64,000 nt of DNA, taken from NCBI GenBank assembly GCA_020080175.1, contig JAGHQL010000088.1:1-64000 (forward strand), given 5' to 3'. A program made the position numbers and the translations under genes. The notes under the pieces were generated by a model that was given only the letters and a program-made list of their open reading frames with translations, made no database searches and was not told the origin of the DNA. Source of the DNA: Glutinoglossum americanum (taxonomy: Eukaryota > Ascomycota > Geoglossomycetes > Geoglossales > Geoglossaceae). Positions 23,401 to 38,000 of the stretch are shown in pieces; within the stretch, counting starts at the first letter, position 1; each line of letters starts with the position of its first letter.

Positions 23401-26400
23401 GGCTTCCGGTGGCCTTCTGCAGGAGCGTTGCTTGGTTCTGCTGGCACAGCATCGACATTTCGCAACGGATCGGGATGGATCCTTGGCCTCCTTAGCTGGA
23501 ATTGAGAGAGGCTTGGAGGCCCTCGCTCACTGCGAACTATCGACCCAGTACCAGCGATGGAGACCCCGTCCTCACCCCGGGCTATTGGACCGGATTCTTA
23601 GCGCAAGGGTTTCCTGTAGCCATAGCGCGAATAGTTGTCATGTAGAGAATATGTAACGGTGAGTCCCACGGCTGCGCTTACGATCTAGGACCTGTCTATG
23701 TGAAGTGCACCCCGACCGCCGCATGCTCTCGTGGTCCGCTACGCCACAGAGTTCCGGGTTGTTTATCCCGATCATAAGAGACTCTTGTATTTCCATATCT
23801 TTAGAGTTAAGTATCGATTTCTCAACAGTTTCACAGGATAAGGAAAAGCAGAGAGATGACGTGAGGCACTATCCACTGTGCAGCTCCGTATGGCCCAGAT
23901 ACAAGCCGTATATGCCGTGCTTCTTGTGTAATAGAAGTTGCTTTTTCCACCACGAGGGTTCACAAGGCGAGTCCTAGTGAAGAGCCTTGTCTAGAGCTAG
24001 CGACGCCGTGTTCTGGCGAGGTGGTATGCCCTCCCGTTGCTGCTGCGGGGGCCCCCAACAAACTCTTGAGCACCTCATACAAGACCCCTTTTATGCGCAG
24101 CCACTGTCCCACCACCTGCGGAAACCCATGGACGATGGTCGGGGCCGCAGATTGAATCTACGTAGCATGTAGTTTTGGCCGTGTTTCTTGTTTGTCTAGC
24201 TGGATAGAACGATATCGTATGGGGGTTCGCTGGCGGGGCACTTTGGGCGCGTGCATTACTTAGCCGATTGCTAGACCTGGGAATACGTCCAGCAACATCA
24301 GGCATCTCCTAACTGCAGTTAGCGTTTCCTATAGCTAGGATGAGATACAACTAACTTAACAACTCATTGAGTACGCTCTGGCGAGCTGTGGAAGAATACA
24401 AGGGGTTTTTAGCCTGTGAATAGCTATCATCAGAGACATGCCGGCAGCGTTTGCTGGTGGCTATCCTGCAGATACTTTTTTTTCGCGCTAAGTAGCATCC
24501 CAACGAGGGTTTTAGCACCTCGCCCGCCCACGTCGCTTCTTCCCTTCCTGTCTTATACTCTAGCTATCTTACCGAATTAAGGTGTTGTTACCAACAGTCG
24601 AATTCTTGTTTCGATATCACTAACAACTGCCGGTAAAGAGCGGGAATGCTTTGAGCCTATCTGGCGCTCCGAGAACTCTTAGTGGCCCCTGATGGAGCGA
24701 GGCGCTGGTCCGAAGCTTTTAGGCCATAGATGTCGTATAGGCCCCAAGCCGGTAGGTCCGTGTAAGCTACAGCATCGAGACAGTCCCTCTGACAGGTGCC
24801 GGATGGAGGAAATCACTCCGGTAAGGCACCTAGCCTCCGAGTCGTACATGAGATCCTCACCATAAGAGCTAACTAGTAACACTTGGCTCGCCGCCTAAGC
24901 TGAATGCCAAATAGCGTCCTTGCATCAATTTTGTCTTTCTAAAGGCTAAGATATCTCTGCCCTTAACTCCGTCTACAAGCGGAGAAGCCCCAAGCCCAAA
25001 GGAGCTTGCTGCACAGTAGATTGTGGGTGACAAATGTGAGCTTGTCGGCTGTTGAAATAGATGCGATAGCGGTCCGCGTCCTTGGTGATGATGACTAGCT
25101 TACTAATGGACAGGAAGATATTCCTAGCGGACCACTAGCGGTGTTGGGGCTTCCATACGTGATAACACCGAGATGTCCGTTCATACATCAGTGAGTATGT
25201 CCATACCCCCTTTCTTCCGCAGCCACCTCCTGCCCCAACGCGGGAGCCAAGCTGCAGCAGTAAATTTGCACTCTCTTGCGGCCTCCAAACCGCTAGGGTT
25301 CTCCAGGTCCTCTGGGATCTCACTTGTAAATGGGCGTCGAGACCCGAATAGTTGATTGGTTCTGCATCACTGAGGCCGCTAGACCATGTGTTTGCTCGCT
25401 GTCCCGGGTCACTTCTAGCCGATCACAGTCTCGCCCTGGGTACAACCAAATGCGATAGTTAAAACTACTCCTCCCAGATAGCGGGCAACTATGTCCAGGA
25501 GAGACTGCCCGTAAGTTGAACCAATGGGCGCTTTTCTAGAAACAGCTGGTAAACACAAATACTTTTGAGTTGTCACTTCCGGCGTGGTTGCACAACAACA
25601 CGAGCGAGAGCGTGGCTATGCCAGACGGAGTGGCCGCGCATAAAGGGGTACGGATATGCCGATTATCCATTCCTGTGACCATTCTAACCACGCCGCCCCA
25701 TTGTATTGGACAAGTATCTGAAGCGTAGTACAACGGGCAAAACATCCAGCACTCAAGCGACCCAATATGAGGCTCTGCACAGTAACTCCGGTGTTATTGG
25801 CAGCCCACCCCAACCACTTTCGCGGTGTCTGAGCCCAGTCCAAGTTTATTGGATCGCTGCTGCCAGCTGAGTAGGAGTTCGGAGCATCGTTCCAGAAAAA
25901 TCCCTCAGCTGACTCTCTGCGAATCACAAACCCTAAAGAAGAGACCAAACCCAGCCAACCCCCGCTCCCCTATTGTATCACCCACCACGGCGCAGGCGCA
26001 GTCTGTCGATGTCTCGGCGGTTGTGCTGAGATGGCGGGGGGCTAGCCCAGTTAGGTGGCAGGTGGCACACTTTACCCAATCGAGTATTTAGTAGCGGGCG
26101 CAACATCTATAACTCGTCGCTGAAATTCAACTTCACAAGAGAACAATGGTCTACCTGCTGTAGGCCAGGTGGCTGACAGATAGGGGCGGCGGTGGCGTTA
26201 GAGCGCCCGGCGGCCCTATTGTCGGGGAAATTTGGGAGGTGGCAACGGGGATTATCGCCACAATACCGCCACTAACCCGGAACAACCCAACCACCGATCC
26301 CTACCGGACAACAACCAACTATTTCAAAAATCGCGGTGGGTGACCCAAATGCATTTTTGCTCAGCCACACTCATCATGGGGCGTCGGTTAGCTGGAGCCC

Positions 26401-28042
26401 CCATAGATGTGGAGGAACGGCCATGCTAACTACCCCTACCCCTATTAGGCAGCTGTTCCGCGTAAGCCTCTATATGTTAGTTTAGGGCGAGCGGAGATAA
26501 GGGCCGCTGGTGTAGTATCGAATGTGTACACACAATTGCACTGCCTCTTACTTTTCCTTCATCGTCTCCACTCATCACACTCGGTCACACGCGGCTCCGT
26601 CAACCATTTACCACCTACCACGTATTTCTAGGAATCACCGTGGCAATGCCACGTCATACCCTCCCATAGCTAGTGCACTCAGGCAGTTGCTGCCCACCCC
26701 GTCCAGAGCTGCTTTAGCTACTAGGATAAGCTAACTACTGGTTTGTATGCTAGGCCCACATTCCACATTATCCATTGTGCTATCTAGACTACGAATAGGA
26801 TACCTTTGAGTCACTAAGTGGCGAATAAGTTAGAGAATTGATATTGAGTCATTGATATGGGAATGGGTAGCCTGGCTATTTCAGGGGCTGCCTGGGGTTG
26901 TGATGTCTCCCTTGGAGCAAGGTGGGGAGGGGGATAGTAACTAATGGATCCGTACTACGGTGTAAGAGGGCTTAGATACTGCTTCTCGTATAATTAATCA
27001 CTACTTGCTTCTCCAATAGACTCGCATTTCAGGGAGGTTGGACTGGCTATATCGAGTAGTGAGTTATGCGTCCATCTATATGGCAGGGCAGGGCTGGGCA
27101 GGGCAGACAGCGCCCTTAAGGCATGGCACACCACAAATCCCTCGGGATGCCGTATCTGGAAGTTGCATATCAAACCTACCATCCTCTACCCAGTCAGCCG
27201 ACTTTACCCACCAAGGCGCTCTGGCAAGCCAAACAGGCTTTCAACTCCTAACGAACCATTCATGCGATCGCCCCACAGTTTCGGAATCGGCGGCCCAAGA
27301 CCCCGCATCGTGTTCTACTGTCGGCGCCAAACAGGATCCATAACTGTAATGACCCCACAATTCACCCAAGGCACCCTACCAGGCAGCCTACCCCCACCAA
27401 GCCATCCTTTCTACTGGTTACTCCCTAGCCGGGAGTCCGGATCTATCAGAGAGACCGACGACCTCCAAAGTAAAAAAAAAAACAAACTCCAAGTTTAAAA
27501 CAAGGCTGTGCACTTTTCCGACGATGCAGGTTTCGTCTCGTATTGGAGGGGAAGCCGCGCAAGCTCCCCCCCACTAGTTCACTACGTCTCACCTCACCTC
27601 TCCAAGCCACCCAACCTCTCTTGGGTGAGGACTCCGTTCAGATAACATTAACCATTACCGAGCTACCGATATAGATTATGACAAAATAGGAAAAACGCCC
27701 GGCGTTCAGCACGAATCCCTCCCAGGTGTCAAGGCTTAAAAAAAGAAGCGCCTCGTTAGATAACGCCCATCTCACCTTACCCACACTCGCTCTAGACTAG
27801 GGTTTCTTTCTGTGTTGTTTCTTTTTTGGCCTATGCCCTTCTAGCCCCTGCCCCCCCCCCCGCTGTTCTCCCTCTCTAGGTGAACGGGTGAGGGGTCTGC
27901 TTTCCCCTCTCATTGCCCGTAGAATCGAATTATCTCCAAACCAAAGTAACGAGCTAGTACAAGCGACCAAAAAATCATAAACCAAAAAAACGCTTCCCAC
28001 CGGGTGGTGGTTTAGATGTCCTCACGCGCCTTGCCCAATTCT
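20438..28042. other. 7.6-kb gene-poor region
   Basis: I see no supported gene in this stretch. Open frames are at or below the length expected by chance, lack domains and overlap on both strands. A/T-rich DNA lies at about 21220-21480. Lines at 22321, 22441, 22561 and 24301, counted by hand, gave 22 TpA against 8 ApT, a bias typical of repeat-induced point mutation. No terminal repeats, target duplications or transposase motifs were recognised, so any ancestral element is past naming by eye. Confidence 0.5.
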
Positions 28043-28931
28043 TTAGACAATGGCCAACGCCTGCCTTAGCACCCTAATCTCCTGATCGAGTTTCTGCTTT
28101 TCAGCATCGATCTTGCGGCATTCTGCTTCCTTCCTTCTAAGTTTAGATTGGAGGCTTTCGCCTTGATACTCGGTGCTTTCCTCGTGGGTGCGTTTCGTGG
28201 CACTTGAGGGTCGCATTTCGACAATTATGGGTTGTCTGTGCAACTGCGCCGAGGATACTGGAGGAGACACAGACGTCACGGTCCTCGTAACACCGTTCAC
28301 TACTTGTAGCGGACTGAATGATGCCGGTGGGGTGAGTGGAATATGCTGCCCTCCCGCCGTCATTGGCGTCATCGCTTGGGTGTCCGGGTGCTCTGGGTTG
28401 CTGCTGGGGTGATTGCCGCTAGGGGGAAGCAGGACGAGTTTTCCATCATGCTCCTCTGAATTATGCATGCGTCGTAGGTGTTCTAGAAGATTCCAACGAC
28501 GGGCAAAACCGCGATGCCGACGCTCACAGGAGGGGACCGGGCAGCAGTATTCGCCTGCAGACCTGCCATCGTTGCGAGAATCATGCACCTCGCGTTGGTG
28601 GCGAATTAAAGTACTTTTATCTCCGAAAGGGGGAGTTGTGCACCCTGGATGTTCGCATTTGTGAGGGCGCTTATGCTTGTCCATATGTTTTCTTACGAGG
28701 CGGATGTAGCGTTAGCATGCCATCTTGTTTTGTATACGCTGGTGGATTTTTGTAGACTAGAGCTAGCTTACCGTAGTTCTGACTGCCGGCCAAAGGGTTT
28801 TCTCATTGGACAACCATCGAAGTCACAGATGAAGTTACCTCCTTTTGAGCTCCTTGACCCGCTGAGGGCTTGGACGGCTAAATGTTCGCCCCATGCCGGA
28901 TCTGATGGGCATCTAGTGGTATCTGGTTCAC
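28043..28931 (-). CDS. C2H2 zinc-finger protein with C-terminal coiled coil, 5' end unresolved
   Basis: Two well-supported exons, 28931-28772 and 28691-28043 (80-nt intron with GCTAACG branch point), code for 268 residues to the stop. The junction rebuilds a first C2H2 finger: CDFDGCPMRKPFG... joins ...RKHMDKH. Finger 2 is CEHPGC...HQREVH, finger 3 CPVPSC...HLRRMH. A Pro/Ser/Thr-rich middle follows, then a charged heptad-like coiled coil (about the last 45 residues, SKLRRKEAECRKIDAEKQKL). This suggests a sequence-specific transcription regulator that dimerises. The start is not found: an upstream exon ending at 29001 with a GTAAGT donor would fit in phase, but I see no in-frame ATG there. It is the only gene within more than 20 kb. 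Confidence 0.7.
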
Positions 28932-29089
28932 CTTAGCGTCCTGTCAAAGCGGACCCCTTCTCTTCCCTCTTCCTCTTTCTCTGTATTTTGCGGTACTTAC
29001 ATTGGAAACCTCTTTCACTCGTTGGGTATGACCTATCCCGATATGGTACCTGCTTCGAACTACTACAAGCGTCAGCTTAGTCTTAAAAG

Positions 29090-32000
29090 AAACCTAAATA
29101 CTGGTCCCGGTTCCCGTTAGAAACGAACGCACTGGATACGTAGCGTTAGGTCGACGGAATAAGTTCTAGCCGGCCCGAGTCCTAGTGGCCTATAAAGCAA
29201 ATAGGGCACCATCCGTAAGTAATCCGATGGCGGCCTTAGAGTTTAATGAAACCCACTATTTTCAGTCGGTTCCAACACCAAAGAAAGACTAGACCAACGG
29301 TGTCATCGTATTCGGATATGAAACTTTACCTAGATCCGTATGGGGGGAAGGGGGCGTATATAAGATATAAGAGAGAACAAGGCCACGGAGACAGGATTCA
29401 CCCTCGACGCATCCAAATAGGGCCAAGCTCCAAGGAACAACCATGGAAGAAATGGGAAGTTGACATGTCGGCGTCGCTCGACATTTTCAACCCTAGTCGC
29501 CGGGCTGTAGACTTCCCAATCACATTTTGCACGTGGGGGAAAACGCATCTATGCAAGATCGCCCAGGTGGGTACCGGCCGGAATGGCGTTGAGCAGATTC
29601 CCCCAATCCATGGTCTTAGCGGTTGAACAAGCTGTCCGAGTGAGGAGAATAATGGTAGAATGGGTACGCACGGGTAACCCAAGGGATCCGCAGTTTTGTG
29701 GGGAGGTGATCTAATGTGTGTCGGGAAAAGGTGTTGGGCTGAAGGCAGCGGATAATATTGGAATTTCGAGAGCTATACAACCGATTAAAGCAAGCCATCA
29801 CGTTCTCGGTCGGGTATCGCCGCATTTCCTCTAATAACCCTTCAAATACGCGCAGCAAAACAGGCGCAAGGACGCTCCGGCCGGGGTTTTGGGAATGTCC
29901 ACCTGAAGGTCGGTACTCCACGCTCTCGAGCTCTAGCTCAGGGTTCCAGATCCAAAAATTCCCGATTCCGTGGCTCCAGACCGCGGGCAGGTCCAAGGGA
30001 ATGCCATAGATCCTACGGCAGCCGGTACGGGTGTGCAACTTACTCTTCATCATATTGCGTTCCTGTGGGAGTGCTCTCTGGAGAATAGGACTCCGAGTCC
30101 CTCCTAGAAGGTCTTCTCGAGAAGCGAGTTAGCCCTGATCAAGAAGAGAATCCATATGGAAGAGGACGAAAGGGCGGGTATAGCTACTCTTCTTCGGCGG
30201 AGGCTTTTTTCTCGTCTTCATCTGGAGACAGCATATCCTTGATTATCATCAGTGTAGATGTAAGGGCAAAGAAGGCGCCGTCGCAATGTAAAGAGGACTG
30301 AAGGGTACAAACCAGGCTAAAACACCCTCGGGGTGGGGAGCAGCTCCTTTTTAGTGGAAGTGACCACGCGCTGCTCTAAGGTCCCAAGGCCCAATGGTCC
30401 AAGGCTCAGGGCTATGATGGAGCGGATGTATGGGCCTCCAGCTCAAGGGGGCGGTGAGTCATGCAGGCGACAGGAACAGCCTGGCTACCTCGTGTGGCGA
30501 CAACTTCTCGCTTAGACATTCAGCTCTCTGGGCGCCTTACTGCGTGCGATGCGCCTGGCTACAGCTGGCGGTGAGCTGAGCAAGGCAACATTCCAAAATA
30601 GAGGCAATATAAAGAGCCTTCCAAACCCTTCGGATCTGTTCTAAGCTCCGACGAAAAACGAATGGTAGTCGTGCACCCTTTTTTCTTTTAGTTCGCTCAA
30701 ATCGAAATCGCGACCCCCGAGATGGGAAGAACCATCGGATACCACCTTACGGTATAACATCACTATTTGCCTGTCGTGGCGAACCGGAAAATCAGGTTAC
30801 AGGGTAAAGCGATTTGGTTGGCAGTCCCACAGCATGATACAGCTGGATTAAGATCGCTTGGCCGGCGGTCCTAGCCAATCCAGCATAGATGCGGCATGGC
30901 CGATGATACAACAAATAAACTCTCTTAAAAGCCCGTCCAGCCTAAATCAATGCCTCTGCAAACCCTCATTTCGCGCTGTCCGCCTACCACAAGACCATCC
31001 ATAAGATGTCGGAAGTCCCGTTCTGGGTGCCTCAGCCAACCCAATTCGCAGAAACAAACTGCCGCCAGCGATTTTCCAATTCAACCAAATTCCCTCATTA
31101 AAAGAAATAACTTTACATTCACTAACGAGCTCAGGTTGAGCGATGATCCAGCTCGAGTCCGCCCGCCGCTTTTGCGAGAATGGGCTGAGGCATTTCGGGC
31201 CGTCAAGGGGCCGAATATTAACCTGAGGTTCTTTTGCCCAAGGTGCCATTGTCAAGCGTTCCAGCTCACAGACCGCCCATCAGTGCTTTGAATTGGCAGC
31301 CTGGAGCTTATTCTGGGAGCTACGGAGTACCGGTGGAGACCCGGGGATTACGTGTCGCCGGGCGGGCGACCGCACGCGTTTTCACAACAAAGTAATGGGA
31401 CCCCCCCAAGTGTGGTTTGTTTTGGTATAACTGGTGTGCGCAGGTGCGTTTGAGGACGAGTGGTGAGCTACGGCAGATCTGCATTGTCTTAGCTGCACAG
31501 TTTATGCAACGACAGCGACCATCGTCTTGGTAGCCACCGTAAATCGCTTGCCCTCGCAACATGAAGTCTGCAATCGATTCGATGCTACATCTGATCGGCG
31601 GATCGGCAGGCGCGTCCTCTGGATCAACCACCAGTAACTTGATACATTCGCCCCGACAAAAACAGAGCATACGCGTCTTTGATGGCTATGCCAGGTCTTC
31701 GTCCCAATTCGTGATCCCCTCCGACACAGCGACCATAATTAGCCAGTTCGGGTGCTTCGGTGATGTAGATGCAGTCAGACCCGTGCGCGCCCGCATCGAA
31801 GAATATGAAACGCACCGGATCGTGGCAATCCGCGTCATGCCGTCCCAGCCAACGGCCGCACACGCATAGCGAACAATACGAAGCAGAGTAGGCTGCGCCA
31901 CCCATCGCGTGTGTGGCTGTGCCAGGACCCAGCTCTTAGCGAATTCTACACGATATTGGCTATTCCTCAGGACCCCGACCTATACCTCTCTATAGAATCA

Positions 32001-35000
32001 ATTAAGATAGCCATCCGTTGTGTGCTGTATTTACCACTAAACTAGCACATGCTCGAAATGTAACAGCTAGCAACGCGTGCGAAACAAACTCGACTAGATT
32101 TCCGACACGAACGGGGCAAACTCTTTCCGGAGAACGCCACGGAAAGGTCTACCCGGGAACATGCGCGAATGGCGCGGGAGACTGCAACCCGTGGAGGAGC
32201 AGGAGCAATGGCGGCGGGAAGCACAACAAACCTACGTTGGCCGCGTCAATGGCGAACACCAGGGCCTCAAAAGGAGGGGGGCAAAATTGAATTTGACATG
32301 CGTATAGACAAAATCCCAAAACGTTCGAAAGTTCTACCATTACTGCGCATGCACAGCTCCCCCTCACTGCCATTGGTATCATGCGTCGTTCACTTAAGCT
32401 CCTCTATAGCCAGTACTACCTGCCTTACGAAAAACCACCCGCCGGCCCCCACCGACGTCACCACGCGATACCGTACAAGTTACCTACCAGATTAGTGCAG
32501 GCAGATAGGGCAGCTGGTCCGAGCCTTGGGTTGGCCTGACTCTCTACAGCCCTACGAATTTATTTTTTTTTTAGGCGCAGGTGGGCTGTGTTGTGTGTTT
32601 GCAGCACAGAGGACGGGACACGTAAGGGCGTTGAGCATGATCGAGGGTGTTTATGGCCCTAGGGGTGCGCCTTGGGGCGTCGGTATGTACCGCAATCGGG
32701 GAAAGGTCTAACAACGGCATTGCAAGGCATTTAAAGGGAATGAAGTGTTGGCTAGTTGTTCTAAGTAGGTGCCTGTTGGTGGCCCCCATTGGCAGCTAGA
32801 AGGTTGGGGATACTTCCCCGGGTCGCCCGTCTGCGGCACCACAGAGTAGTATTGTCCTCCATGTCAACAAAACCACAGGCTCCACCCTCGCCGCTGCTCT
32901 CAGCCTAGCTGGCGGCGCGCCTTTACCCTGCCAGCTGAATCGCCACGCTAGCGAATGGGGTGACTCACGAGCCGTAACTCGACCATCGCCCAAGCTATGA
33001 TGCCATAACTGGCCTCCGACCCAGGCGGTATAACTAAGCATTTGTAAATACCTCCACCTAAGATATTACGCATCGAGATTTCCTCTGTAGTTCACAGACA
33101 TCTAAATTAATTAGACTAGCTTAGCCGAGACGATATATACACCAGCTCATCAGACTAGATTTTTGATGCCTTATAATTAATTTGATCCCTGCAACATCGT
33201 TCTATTTCCTCCTACGAATCCCTAAAGGCACACAACACAGCCCCGACTGCATCCAGCCAGCCAACTGGAATAGTGAAGGCGCTTACGCAGACATCACGCG
33301 AACAAGCGTTTCTGGCCGCCCTTTTCACAAGACGATCGATTACCCCGGTGCCTCGGCGCCGCTCACAACCGCCAGTACCCGGTCAGAAACTAGGTCTTCG
33401 CCGGTAGCGTCGTAGCGTCTGATCTCAGCAGGTTGCCCGACCTTTCAGCCCTCAGCCCTTCGCGTCGAGCTCCGACGGCATCTGACCAGCAGGACTCAAG
33501 AAAAGGTCCGAGTTTCATCCGATGGCCAGAAAGCTCATCCCTGTGCAAATCTCTCGGCTAGGGTTAGGCAACCGCTAGCGGCAGGCTCCGCCGACGCCTT
33601 TGCGCTCAAGAGCGAGGCTCTAGCGACGAGGCTACGAGGCAAAAAGAAAAGCAAAGACCATAAGACCCAGTTATATATAAATCACAGCCTTACCTCTCGC
33701 CATAGAGATACGTACGGAGCCTTCTAGAAACGGCGTCTTGGGCAGGTATAGCAGCATTTACGACACATCACCCCGCGTTATGGTCTAAACGCCCAAGAAA
33801 TGCAGAGGTGCCCAATTTTCCTGATAACCCTCGACCCCAACCTTACAGGTCATAAACAGGTTGGTTAGAGTTAGCCCAAGGAAAAAGCTTAACCGCAAGC
33901 TATCTACCTATCCATCGGCCCTCTCTGCAACGAGGCTCTCTGCAACGAGGCTCTAGGATATTCCGCCCACCAGCCCGTGGGTTTACTGGGATATACCCTA
34001 GGGAACACGCCCTTTATTGACCCTGGGAGGAAGCAGCTGCTATATCATGTCCACCAATCACCTCACCCTCACTCCATCGCGCCGGTTCTATCCACATTGC
34101 ACATCCAGCCTAACATAAAATATGCTTTCCCATTGGCTGGTCTCACGGATCCCCAACTTCTCAAAGCGCCGTTTGCGGAGACGTGAATGAGCTAGCCGTC
34201 TTGCTAGGTGGTCGGCATCTCCTTCCGGCATATTAATGATGTAGGAAACATTACAATATCCTGCAGTTAGAGCATCCAGTCTGTCGGGCTATTATGGCTG
34301 CTCACAAGGCATAACGTAAACCCCAGCCCTGAATTACTCCGAGGGCAGAAGAGGATTCTAAGGATTTCAGCTTTGGAGGTTAATTTCCAGGAATAGATGA
34401 TGTGGGGTGGAGTAGATAGGGTTCAGATATGTGAGGCGAGCGGGGGAAGGAGAAGAGGGCGGAATCTGCCTTGGGCGTGTTTTATTCTTCTTCTCGTTTT
34501 TTGCAAACGCTTAATGAGGTGTCCTGGCGGGATAGGGGGGGTCTTGGATAGATAGGGCGTAGTCTAATTTTGGTTGTATGACCAACAGTGAGGCTGAAGT
34601 TAGGTGGTTGTATGTAATGGGTAACTAGGAAATGGGTGTTGGAGATACTGTGGGGCCAATTATTGTATTCCATGTATTGCGGGGGGGGCTATGGTGGGTA
34701 CCGAGTACTGGCCAGCTGTGATCCTAAGGATTCGGAAGTGCATGTACGTACGTACATACCAACGAATAGGAGGACCTATGAAGTCCCCGTTTTGAGGCTC
34801 TAAGAAACGGGTTGGGCTGTGGAGCTGGGCACAAGATCACGAAGACAGCATGGGCCTTCACATGACGTGGTTCAACTAAGCAATAATTACGTGTACCAAT
34901 GAGTCGCCAATTGGCCAACCTTCAAGACACTCAATTTGAAGAATGGCCTAACTGGTTAACGGGGGACGCAAGCATCTACTGTGACGTGGAGAAATGGTAC

Positions 35001-38000
35001 GGATACGAAGCGTGCCCGACAATCAGATGCTCATCTCCTCGCCCAACGGACGGTATTACCCCCATGAAGGTCAGGATTCCGTAGCTACCGGAGGCATCAC
35101 TGTTCATAACCAGTCAGCCATGTCAGATCGGATAGACCGCGTTAGATGTCTCAGCACCTACACAATTAGGGGATTGCTTGACTAGCAACCACCAGACAGA
35201 ATACCTTGCCAGCGGCTTGCGCAGCTGAATCCATAGCTGGTACATCACCCGGGGGTGGATACACAGCCTAGCCCACCAAACCATATTCCCGTCGCTCCTG
35301 TGAGTCAACCCGTTGGTATCTATCCCCCACAACCCGACAGCCATTCTACCCACCAACACAGCGCCAGACAGCCCAACACCGCGCCTTCGACCAGGCGCTC
35401 GCTCGCCCAGAACACAAGGCAACAACACTACGAGACTAACTCCCGCAACGACCGACACCCCTCCCAGCACGGCCGCCGCCTAGCATCAAGCCGGACGACC
35501 AGCTAGGCACCAGCATTTCCACCCGCTATAATAGACACAGAACACGAAACCGCAGCCAGGCGAACCCGCACCTAAAGCTTAACCCTCATAACCCGCCGCC
35601 TGGACCGAGCCGGAGACCGCCGGTTCTGCCTCGGGACATCTCGCGCGCGGGAGCTTTCTGGCGTTGCTGTGCACGGGGGGTGCGGTGGGTTGTGGGCGAC
35701 GAGTCTGGGGCGCGGGTCGGGGTGGGGGCGATGGGTGGGTTTCGCCGCACAGCCGGTGTTAGGGGTGGCTTTATTTCATGTGGAAGTTGTCGTGGTGTCT
35801 TGGAATATAGCCCTGAATTCATATTGGGCTTCTAGGGACTCGAGTGGGGAGTGGGGCGGGCGGCTGGGGGACTTTTTTTTGGTTCTGGGGGGTGCGCTTT
35901 GGTGGGGGGATTGTTGCCAGAGTGTGCCGTTGGTGTTGTGGTCGGTGTTGGTGAGCTGTGGGTTTCAGGGCTATTTGTGATGGCGGCTTGCGCTGCCGTC
36001 GTTCTACGCGAAGGGGTATCGGGGTTGTGGAGGGGCGAACTGGTTTCGCCCCACTTTATGCTATCTGAAGCTTGCGTGCAGCATGGCGTTTAGAACGCAG
36101 AATTCAGTAGGTTCTGTTGTGGGATATCTAGTTGCCGCCATTCAGGCGATTCTGGCTCTGTTTACATTACGCTTTTGAGTCCCGTGCAATGCTATACCGC
36201 GATGGTTTGCGAAGTGGCAAGCATACGCCTGCCCGTGATATCCACATCACTATTTCCCCCTGAAGATTAGCTATGGAACGGGCCTACAAGTTAGTGTAAC
36301 ACCCTTTTCGTGTAATTCAGTCAATCCAATCTGTTTATCTCTGGCAAATACACTATTATATGCACGTTACTCTACCTGTTTCAGGTTCACTGCACGACTA
36401 ACAACAGGTTATACATACCATTATCACCTTTTCCCATAGACACAGGCCGTAGTACCGAGACCCATTTACTCGCCATCATCCTAGGATACCTACATGGTGG
36501 CTTCCGAACCCTTTCTAATGCTTATCGATAGGACACCGCGGCCTCAATGTCACCATTTATGCAGGTCTACTGGCCTGGAGGTCGTAGGACGTCTGCGGCC
36601 CGGAGACGCTGAGGCGGCACTTCGTTGTACCGTGGGCATCTAAGAGTCCCATGGGCTTCGGACAGGTTATGTCACTTACCTTATTGCCCGTTCTCTATGA
36701 TGCTAGGTAAACCGCTAGCCTATAACCAATTAATAGCATCGAGTCTAGTCGTTAGAGGCATATCGTGCGCGGGATCCCTCTTCGAGGAGCAAGCGACGAC
36801 ACCCGATTCGAATAGTTAGTCGGACCCCGAGCTCACCAATATCAGTCACCCCTTTCCAACCTAGTATCAACAGCAGCTACGCCATGTATCACCACCGCTG
36901 AGTCCCCATAGTTTAGCATGTTCTAAGCTAATCACTCGCCTTTCTTGTAGCTATATCACCAAGAACAGAGCTCACACTACCACCGTATGCCTACTCACCG
37001 CGCCGTCCATCACCTAGTACTCCAGTATTAACCCGCCCAAGATCGCTATCCGCGCTGACACCGGCTTCGCACAAAGCAATCGCACAACCTTCCCCACCAA
37101 CTTACTCACACTATGCGCAAGCAGCTGGTAACAAAAACTGCGTCTTGCCAGTCTCCCCGCCACCAGGATCCAGTCCCCAAATCACAGCTTCTAGTATACC
37201 TAGCGTTTCTCTTCCTGCTTGGCTATGGGCAGAGCGGAGTCTTAGGCGATAGAGGAATCACCCATTAATTCCCCACCCAAGTGAGCGGAGGCCGCCTCTT
37301 CGCCGAAAACCAGCCGCATTACCTCCCTGGAACCCAGTCTTGCCGGCGCCGACCAGCATCAGTATCTAACGATGTCTCTTAAGTGAGACCCGCACCACCA
37401 TCCAGAAGCAACCTCACAGCATTAGCGCCCTCCTTCCTAAGGCCGCGGTTGAAGAGAAGCTCTTTTCGTAGTTTGCACCAGCGTTTTGCTCTGCATTTTA
37501 ACGCCTTCAAGAGATCCCCTCTGCTTCTACATGTAACAAGACTGATCCCAGTCGTTAGTGCAATGCTGCCAATCGCCGGTGCCGCCATTCAGAGATCGGC
37601 CCCTCTCTGAATTGCGCCCCTAGCTTTCCGCTGAGCGCCGGCAACGTTACCCAAGAGCCACCAAACCTTACCCATAGCTCTTAGAAGCAAGAAGTCACTC
37701 GCACCATCAACGGTATCTAGCGCCTTCTCCCATTCCAGCAAGAGACACACCAGTCCTCCGGACCCTCTTCCATCTCTACTTCTGTTGCCTTGGAGCCGCC
37801 CCGGCAGGTCTCGGCGCCTTGACCTATCTATTAACGAATAATATGCCCACCTCCGATTTCGCTCCATTCGATAGCGCATAATCGGAGCTGAAGCCTCCCT
37901 TCAACTAGGAATTGGCATATCCCTCCAATGACAGACGGTTCATATTCCGGTATCTTGAACAGCGGTCATCAATGCGGGGTCTACGGGGAAGTTTTCCTAA

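Noticed and set aside
29246-29626. 126-codon open frame in the gene-poor region
   Set aside because: No domain and long frames opposite it; length is within chance for this composition.
35586-36093. G/T-rich open frames on both strands near 35.8 kb
   Set aside because: Strand-composition bias explains them; no domain or consistent splice sites.
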